DNA from: Laguncularia racemosa
Lineage: Eukaryota; Streptophyta; Magnoliopsida; Myrtales; Combretaceae
Direction: 5' to 3'
Length of the DNA stretch: 64,000 bases
Assembly: GCA_037954665.1 (NCBI GenBank)
Contig: JBBMOL010000012.1
Location: 682,001 to 746,000, forward strand
Under the pieces are notes generated by a model. It searched no databases and was not told where the DNA came from. It was given only the letters and a program-made list of their open reading frames with translations. The position numbers were made by a program, and so were the translations under genes. Of the stretch, positions 57,801-64,000 are shown one piece after another (position 1 is the stretch's first letter; each line of letters begins with the position of its first letter).

Positions 57801-59508
57801 GTACAAATTTGCATGGCAGTTTGAACAGCAGGCAAATGAGGTGGTGGGAAAGCTTCCTTGGGTCAAGAATGTTATGGTGACAATGTCTGCACAACCAGCA
57901 AGACCCATTTTTGCAGATCAACTTCCATCTGGGTTACAGACTATCTCAAATATTGTGGCAGTTTCAAGTTGTAAGGTACACATAAACTCGTGATATATTT
58001 GCTTCTGTAGTGTTTTCCTAAAAAAAATTAAAACTCTGATGAATTGACAATGTTTTGTTTGATGAATGAGGCCTCTTTTACTAGATTAATGCTATGGTAA
58101 GGCATGATTGTCGAGATACCAAGAAACTGTTTACTATAGAAATTAGTACGTTTTATGTGTTCATCTGATATGTTCAACTTTTCTGCTCTCAAACTTCAAG
58201 TTGCTTTTCAATAATATATCTGAGGGGATCCCTATGCACCTTGCTGAGCAATAAATTACTTCAATCCAGAGGTTAAGATCAATATTATTCCTCTAGCAGC
58301 TTTACCACAATAAATTATGTACTTCTTTAGGAGGCATGATTTTTTCACTTAAAAAAGTTGTGCTTTATTTTTTATCATGACTACTGTCTGTCAGAATTAT
58401 TCAGGGAGGAGTCGGGAAATCAACTATAGCTGTGAACCTTGCGTATACTTTGGCTGGCATGGGTGCAAGAGTAGGCATCTTTGATGCTGATGTTTATGGG
58501 CCTAGTTTACCAACAATGGTCTCCCCCGAAAACAGACTACTGGAAATGGTAGTGTATGCTTCACATTTTGATATATAATAATATATTGCCAATTAAGTTA
58601 CTCCATTGGCACGATTGAGTTATGACTTCTGATGTTTATTAATAGAATCCAGAGAAAAGAACCATAATCCCAACAGAATACCTTGGAGTGAAGCTGGTCT
58701 CATTTGGATTTGCTGGTCAAGGCCGTGCAATAATGCGCGGTCCAATGGTATCTGGGGTCATCAACCAGCTTCTAACTACTACAGAGTGGTACATGAAGAC
58801 TCTGAAACCCAACTGTCATGTTTACATGGAAATGGGACTGTCTAATTCAAATCTGTCAAGTATACTTTATTTGATGGTTGATGGGTCAAGAAATAGGCAG
58901 TTTTGCATGCTGATATGCTCAAACTGGAATATTAAATCCATCTGTGACATCTGTTTAAAGCTAGTTTATTTAATTATGGAAAATCAATAAAATTTCATAT
59001 TCATACTGGCATCAGTACTTATGAATTAAAAACAAATATGTGGGTAGATGTCAAATCAGTCTTACACCATCCTGGCATTGGCATAGATTATTATGAATCA
59101 AATACAGATTCAATCAACTTATAGTGACACAAATTGCTCCCCTACTTAAGTTTTTTGAGTCATCTTTTACATGAGGTGTTTTTGCTAAAGGCTAACCATC
59201 TTTTACAATGCAGGGGAGAGCTGGACTATCTTGTCATTGACATGCCACCAGGAACTGGTGATATTCAGCTCACATTGTGCCAGGTGCCCAATTTTGTGCT
59301 ATTTTCTAGCAGTTGCAGAAATGAACTTACATAAAGTTTTCTAAATACAAAAAATGCGTAGTTGCATCTGTTCCATTTTCATTTGGATTCAGTGGATGAA
59401 TTTAATTTTCAGGTGGTCCCTTTGACAGCTGCAGTCATTGTTACAACCCCACAAAAGCTGGCATTTATTGATGTTGCAAAGGGAGTCCGTATGTTTTCAA
59501 AACTAAAG
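54819..59508 (+). CDS. HCF101: HCF101, chloroplast P-loop Fe-S cluster carrier (5' nine exons; gene continues beyond window)
   Basis: In Arabidopsis HCF101 binds a [4Fe-4S] cluster in the stroma and is needed for photosystem I assembly. Exons: 54819-54888, 55006-55158, 57233-57375, 57469-57519, 57820-57975, 58405-58548, 58646-58788, 59214-59283, 59413-59508. Together they give 342 codons in one frame, with GT-AG junctions throughout. Residues 1 to about 75 are Ser/His-rich and poor in acids, fitting a transit peptide. Residues about 80-165 form the FeS-assembly (DUF59/MIP18-like) domain (LKALSQIIDPDFGTDIVS, TTPACPIKD). The Mrp/NBP35 NTPase follows, with deviant Walker A KGGVGKST at 191-198 split by intron 5, FDADVYGPSLPTM, and Walker B region LDYLVIDMPPGTGDIQ. 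The CxxC and C-terminal DUF971 parts must lie past the window. Intron 9 carries an antisense copia element. Confidence 0.93.
55159..57232 (+). other. Intron 2 of HCF101
   Basis: A 2074 bp intron, much longer than the others in the 5' part. TGGCAGATGCTGGATTTTTC near 55311 resembles the motif near 45434. The interior around 56100-56700 is less AT-rich but shows no coding similarity that I recognise. Confidence 0.6.
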
Positions 59509-59561
59509 GTTTGTTTATTTATACTATACGTGTCTCAATGAACATTAACAATTAAAAAAAA

Positions 59562-59880
59562 TGAAGAAGAATATTGTATTTCTTGTTTTTGAAATGTATA
59601 AGAAGACAACCTTTTATAGGTTTGATTACAGGATTACAAAAGGAAATAAATAAATACAAATAAACCTAGGTGTTTTCTATGGGCAAAAATAATAATTACA
59701 TAAAAGAAAAGAAAACTGAAATAAATAAAATTGACTAGAATCTTATTCTAATTTGAGCCTAAATAGTTAATATTATCTATACAATTAAGAGCCCATAAAT
59801 GCCACCTACTAAAAATAGAATAACAAAAATAAATGATTTTTTACAGCTAATATACAGAAAAAATCTTTGACTTTCCAACA
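59562..59880 (-). repeat. 3' LTR of the copia element
   Basis: 319 bp. On the minus strand it starts TGTTGGAAAGTC at 59880, directly after the purine tract AAGGAGGAG, and ends ..TTCTTCTTCA at 59562. It has a TATA box (TATAAAA, minus strand, 59612-59618). The size and structure fit copia LTRs. Confidence 0.85.
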
Positions 59881-61453
59881 CTCCTCCTTAACTTGGCATG
59901 AAAATATCTTTTAATGCCAACTTGAAGATCAAATTGTCGAATTGTTTCTTGTGAAGGCCTTTAGTTAAGATATCTGCTATTTGGTTACTAGAAGGAACAT
60001 ACACCATACAGGTCTCCCCTCTATCAATTTTTTCTTTGATGAAGTGCTTGTTTATCTCCACTTATTTTGTCCGATCATGAAGAACTGGGTTATGAGCAAT
60101 GGTAATTGCTGATTTATTATCGCAGTACACTATAATCAGTAGTGGAGTAGACATCTTCAATTCTTCAAGAATTTTCCTAATCCTCAAGACTTCACAAATT
60201 CCATGAGCCACGGATCTAAACTCGGCTTCTGCACTACTTCTCGCCACAACACTTTACTTCTTACTTCTCCAGGTCACCAAGTTTCCTCCTACGAAGGTGC
60301 AATATCTTGAAGTAGATCGTCTGTCCATTACACTCCCAGCCCAATCTGCATCTGTAAATGCCTCTATTTGTAGGTGCCTATGATTTTTAAATAGTAGTCC
60401 TCTTCCAGGAGTCCCTTTTAAGTACCTGAGAATTTGATAGATAGCATTTAAGTGGTTGGAGTTTGGAGAGTGCATAAATTGGCTAACCACGCTAATGGCG
60501 AAGGCGATATCAGGGCGAATGTGTGAGAGGTAGATTAATCTTCCCACAAGTCTCTGATATTGTTTTTTATCAACACCATCAGCTGTATCAGTTACTTGTA
60601 GTTTCTTATTGGGTTCAATTGGGGTCTCAGCTGCCTTGCATCCAAGCATACCAGCCTTGCTGAGTAGGTCAAGTACATATTTTCGTTGATTGATAAATAT
60701 CCCCTCCTTTGATCTAGCAAACTCAATACTGAGGAAGTATTTCACTGGCCCCAAATCTTTGATCTCAAATTCTATGATAATGCTTCTTTTTAGTGCCTCA
60801 ATTTCCTTAACATCATCACCTGTAAAAATAATATCATCGACATAAATAATGAGTATAGTCAATTTCCCTATCTCTGAATGTTTATAAAACAAGGTATGAT
60901 TAGCTTGACTCTAGGAATATCCATATCCTTTTATGACCTTCCTGAACCTTTCAAACCAAGCTCGAGGAGATTGCTTGAGTCCATACAAGGATTTCTTCAA
61001 TCTGTAAACCTTGTTTTTGCCAAACCTCTTCTCAAAGCTTGGTGGGAGATCCATAAGCACTTTTTCTTCCAATTCACCGTTCAAAAAAGCATTTTTTACA
61101 TCAAGTTGATGCAGAGGCCAATTACGATTTGCTGCTATGGAAAGAAGGAGACAAATCGAATTTATCTTGGCTACTAGGGCAAACGTCTCCTGATAGTCAA
61201 CTTCGAAAGTCTGAGTGAACCCCTTTGCCACAAGTCGTGCTTTGTATCTTTCTATGTTTCCATCAACCTTGCATTTTATAGAAAAAACCCACTTGCATCC
61301 AATAGTGGTCTTGTCCTTTAGCAAATCAATAACTTCCCAAGTCCCATTTTTCAAAAGAGCATCCATCTCCTCCTTAACCGCTAACTTCCAAGCTAGACTA
61401 TTGAGTGCTTCCTGTATTATTCTAGGTTCAAACAAGTTAGAGATTTTTGACAA
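59881..61453 (-). pseudogene. Copia reverse transcriptase and RNase H (stops present)
   Basis: RT starts near 61453: EALNSLAWKLAVKEEMDAL, KWVFSIKCKVDG, RYKARLVAKGFTQ, QLDVKNAFLNGELEE, YGLKQSPRAWFERF. The catalytic YVDDIIFTG block lies in the following frame segment (60892 downwards). RNase H motifs are FTDADWAGSVMDRRSTSRY, ARSSAEAEFRSVAHG and YCDNKSAI, with an end block QIADILTKGL near 59950. In-frame stops occur after GYGYS (near 60908), after TWRSKK (near 60250) and after HDRTK (near 60060). All sit where conserved residues are expected. Confidence 0.9.
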
Positions 61454-62038
61454 AAAAGCTTTGTGCTTGTGTGAGATTTATTGATAAGACAAGTATTTTG
61501 CAATGGGATGTTTTGATGTGCAGGAATGGACTCCTTTTCTGATGGCTATAGGAAGATCTAGGTCAAGGTTAGGAATTACTTGTGTTTCTTGGAAACTATC
61601 ACTCGATTCTTAAGTTTGGGAGGGAGCTAAAGGGTCAATTTGAATAGTCTTTCATTTATGAAACCTTTTCTTAGAATAAACCAGAGGCTCAGTTACAGAT
61701 TTTTGCAGTATTTCTCCCCCCGTGTTAGGTAAAGTCAATTCGGGTATCTGTCGACTAGGATCACTGTCATTTTCCTGTTTTTCTTGTTCTTGTTCATAAA
61801 AAACATTTAAATTCATTTTAGGCAATGGTTTAGATACTCACCAAAAATTATCTTCATCTAGGCCATACTCCCCCCGAAGTTGATTTTTGTTAAAAAATGG
61901 TATTTTTTCCATGAAGATCACATCCATACTTATGTAGATTTTCTTTGAGACAGGATTAAAACACTTGTATTTCTTTTATTAGGAGTATATCCAATAAAAA
62001 TGCATTTTTCAAATTCGGGATTTAATTTTGATCAAAAA

Positions 62039-62720
62039 TTAGTTGGAATGTGAACAAAACATATGCATCCAAAAATCTTTAAAGGGATGTCTGATGACAT
62101 TCGAAGGATTGGAAAGTTTTCTTTTAACTTGTTTAGAGGAGTCATGAATTTTAAAACTCGAGTAGGCATTTTGTTTATCAAGTATAATGCTATTAAAATA
62201 GCGTCTCCACACAAATTTGGAAACATTCATTGAAAACATGATGGCCCTAGCAACTTCAAGCAAATGTTTATTTTTTCTTTCAGCAATTCCATTTTGTTGT
62301 GGTGCATCGCGACAAGTAGATTGGTAAACTATACCCTTATTCTTTAAAAAATCCCCTAAACGTTCATTAAAATATTCGGTTCCATTGTCTGATCTTAGGA
62401 TGAAAATTTTTGTTTCAAATTGAGTTCCAATCATATTGAAAAAATCTTATAAGAGTTCCAACTTCTGATTTCCTGTTTATAAGATAAACCTAACAAATTT
62501 TGGTATGATCATTAATAAAAGTTATGAATCCCTTTTTTTCAAATAATGTTTTTATTTTTGAAGGCCCCCAAACATCATTGTGAATCATAAAAAATGGTTT
62601 TGATGGATAATATGGCTTAGGTGCAAAATTTATTCGATGACTTTTTGATAAACAACAAGTTTCACATTGAAGTAAAGAGCAATCAACACCCTTAAAAATA
62701 TCAGGAAATAAATGTCTCAC
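62039..62720 (-). pseudogene. Copia pre-integrase and integrase core (broken)
   Basis: The pre-integrase Cys-rich block is QCETCCLSKSHRINF. The integrase catalytic residues are visible as D in IHNDVWGPSKI, D in RSDNGTEYFN and E in QQNGIAERKNKHLLEVAR. The two open segments are separated near 62434-62490 by a frame break, and a further frame change follows near 62180. Between 61454 and 62030 the linker to RT contains more stops. Confidence 0.85.
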
Positions 62721-63247
62721 GTAAGAAAAACTAGGGTGACCAAGTTTAAGATGTCATTCCATTATTTTATCTAAAGTAGGGTTCAAACTCATACTGCTGT
62801 ATGTCTAAGCCTTTTAATTAGTAGGAATAGTCTAGTCAAAGTAGTAAAGTCCGCCTATCTCTTTAGTTATCCCAATCATCATCCCCAAGTTCTATTCTTG
62901 AAAAACACAAGATGAATTATAGAAAATAACATGACAGTTAAAATCTTTTGAAAGTTTGTTGACTGATAGAAGGTTACATTTGAGTCTTGGGATATGGAGT
63001 ACAAATTTAAGACCTACTCTTAGTCAAATTAATTTCCTTGTTCAGCAATGGAAGAGAAATTACCATCAGTAATATAAACTTTTTCATTACCAGAACAAGG
63101 TTTATATGAATGAAATAAATGAGATAAATTTCTCATATGATTAGAAGCTCTAGAATCAATGATCCATGAGTTTGATTTTCTACCTGCATGAACCATAGAA
63201 CAATTAGGAGTACCAGTAGCTAGATTGGAATTAAGCAGTTTTAGGAG

Positions 63248-64000
63248 TTGATCAATTTGCTGCTTACTAAACGAGTTGGGTTGTTCAGTAGTTGTATTTG
63301 CAAAGGACTGTTGTCGTTTGTTCCTCGGCTTCTAGTCTATAGGTTTGCCATGAAGGTGCCAGCAAGTTTCCCTAGTGTGGCGTGGTTTGTTACAATGGTC
63401 AAACCATACTCGAGGTTTTTCTTCATTTCTCTACAGGTTTGAACCATTCTGTTTGCTGATATGGGCTTCGACAACATTGAATGCAGAGCCTTCTGTTGGG
63501 CTGACTGAGACAGTATTTTTCCCAAGCATTACACTTCTACAAGTTTTTTCACGACGAACCTCGAAAAAAACCTCATTAATGGAGGGCAGAGGGTTTTTTC
63601 TCAATGGTTCTACCTCTAACCTCATTGAATTCCACATTAAGGCTAGCAAGGAATTTGAAAACTCTATTTGCATCAACAATTGCTTTATAATGACATGCAT
63701 CATCAAGACACTTCCATTCTTGATCGTTAAATAGATCTAAATCTTGCCATATTCTTTTTAAAGAATTAAAATATTTGGTAACAGAATCATTACCTTAACA
63801 AATATCACCAAGTTTTAATTAGAGTTCAAAAACCTGAGATTGATTACCTAAATCCGAGTACATTTGGGTGACATTATTCCAAAGTTCCTTGGCAGTAGAA
63901 TAACACATGTAGTTTGCCCCAATGTTCTCCTCTATGGAATTTACCAACCATGTCATAACCATGGAATTTTCAGCATCCCATGTAGAGTAGGCTGGATCCT
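63248..64000 (-). pseudogene. Copia gag (UBN2-type) with damaged zinc knuckle
   Basis: From the window edge downwards the minus strand encodes a copia gag: SMVMTWLVNSIEENIGANYM, AKELWNNVTQMYSDLGNQSQ, KRIWQDLDLF. A frame break lies around 63790-63840. Further on, WFDHCNKPRHTRETCWHLHG is the gag zinc knuckle, but Phe stands where the first Cys is expected. The N-terminus of gag is outside the window. Confidence 0.8.

Larger units (their letters stand above)
59509..64000 (+). other. Intron 9 of HCF101, open at the window edge
   Basis: After donor AAG|GTTTG at 59508/59509 only about 50 intron bases precede a copia element that runs to the window end. The acceptor and exon 10 are not in the window, so the intron exceeds 4.4 kb. 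Confidence 0.75.
59562..64000 (-). mobile_element. Ty1/copia LTR retrotransposon, antisense in HCF101, right part outside window
   Basis: On the minus strand the order is gag, pre-integrase and integrase, RT, RNase H, polypurine tract, 3' LTR. That order (integrase before RT) defines Ty1/copia. The 5' LTR and primer-binding site lie beyond 64000, so the target duplication cannot be checked (left flank AAAAA, 59557-59561). Several in-frame stops (near 60247, 60896) and frame breaks in gag and integrase show that this copy is inactive. Confidence 0.9.

Noticed and set aside
57637..57819. Upstream part of the open frame that leads into exon 5 of HCF101
   Set aside because: HCF101 homology begins at FEQQANEVV right after an AG acceptor at 57818-57819; the upstream part is intron.
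1..64000. CRISPR arrays, prokaryotic operons, rRNA genes or tRNA genes
   Set aside because: No regularly spaced short palindromic repeats, no Shine-Dalgarno-led gene clusters and no complete tRNA or rRNA were seen; the regular 88 bp array is contiguous without spacers and lies in a retrotransposon.

Overview
This window is nuclear DNA of a flowering plant, most likely a eudicot. It has AT-rich, intron-bearing genes, plant-specific LTR retrotransposon lineages, and three plant genes on the + strand. No bacterial-style operon, CRISPR array, rRNA gene or tRNA gene is visible.

The three host genes are: (1) a short heavy-metal-associated (HMA) domain protein at 308-1216, three exons; (2) a VIN3-like/VRN5-type PHD-finger gene, coding exons 48939-53330 with a probable 5' non-coding exon near 44205-44373; (3) the first nine coding exons of HCF101, the chloroplast P-loop Fe-S carrier, at 54819-59508, continuing past the window. 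From memory, the same three families are neighbours in Arabidopsis (At3g24450, At3g24440, At3g24430), so this looks like conserved gene order stretched by transposons.

About 34 kb between the HMA gene and the VRN5-type gene (4.1-38.1 kb) is a transposon nest. From left to right: an LTR element at 4144-9294 (minus strand, TSD TAGTT) with gag and protease but no reverse transcriptase; a decayed repeat resembling one further right (9.3-11.6 kb); and the 5' part of an L1-type LINE (about 12985-15301). The LINE is cut exactly at a duplicated CCATG and resumes in the same reading frame at 37342. The 22,035 bp inserted there contain a MITE-like element, the integrase end and 3' LTR of an old Ty3/gypsy element, and, inside that LTR, a 15,037 bp Ogre/Tat-type element (19322-34358).

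The Ogre-type element is the most informative object. It has 2.2 kb LTRs, a primer-binding site, an intact extra ORF1, and an intact gag-protease ORF. A predicted 114 bp intron puts gag-protease in frame with reverse transcriptase, and pol has two RNase H-like domains and an integrase. An 88 bp tandem array lies between pol and the 3' LTR. One TAG in pol breaks the spliced frame. Both LTRs carry a tRNA-like pol III A/B-box module.

Intron 9 of HCF101 holds a Ty1/copia element in antisense orientation (59562 to beyond the window end). It has a TATA-bearing 319 bp LTR and decayed RNase H, RT, integrase and gag.

I did not find a wholly new type of system. The items most worth following up are the nested-insertion chronology, the Ogre ORF1/intron architecture, the pol III module in its LTRs, and the antisense copia insertion in HCF101.
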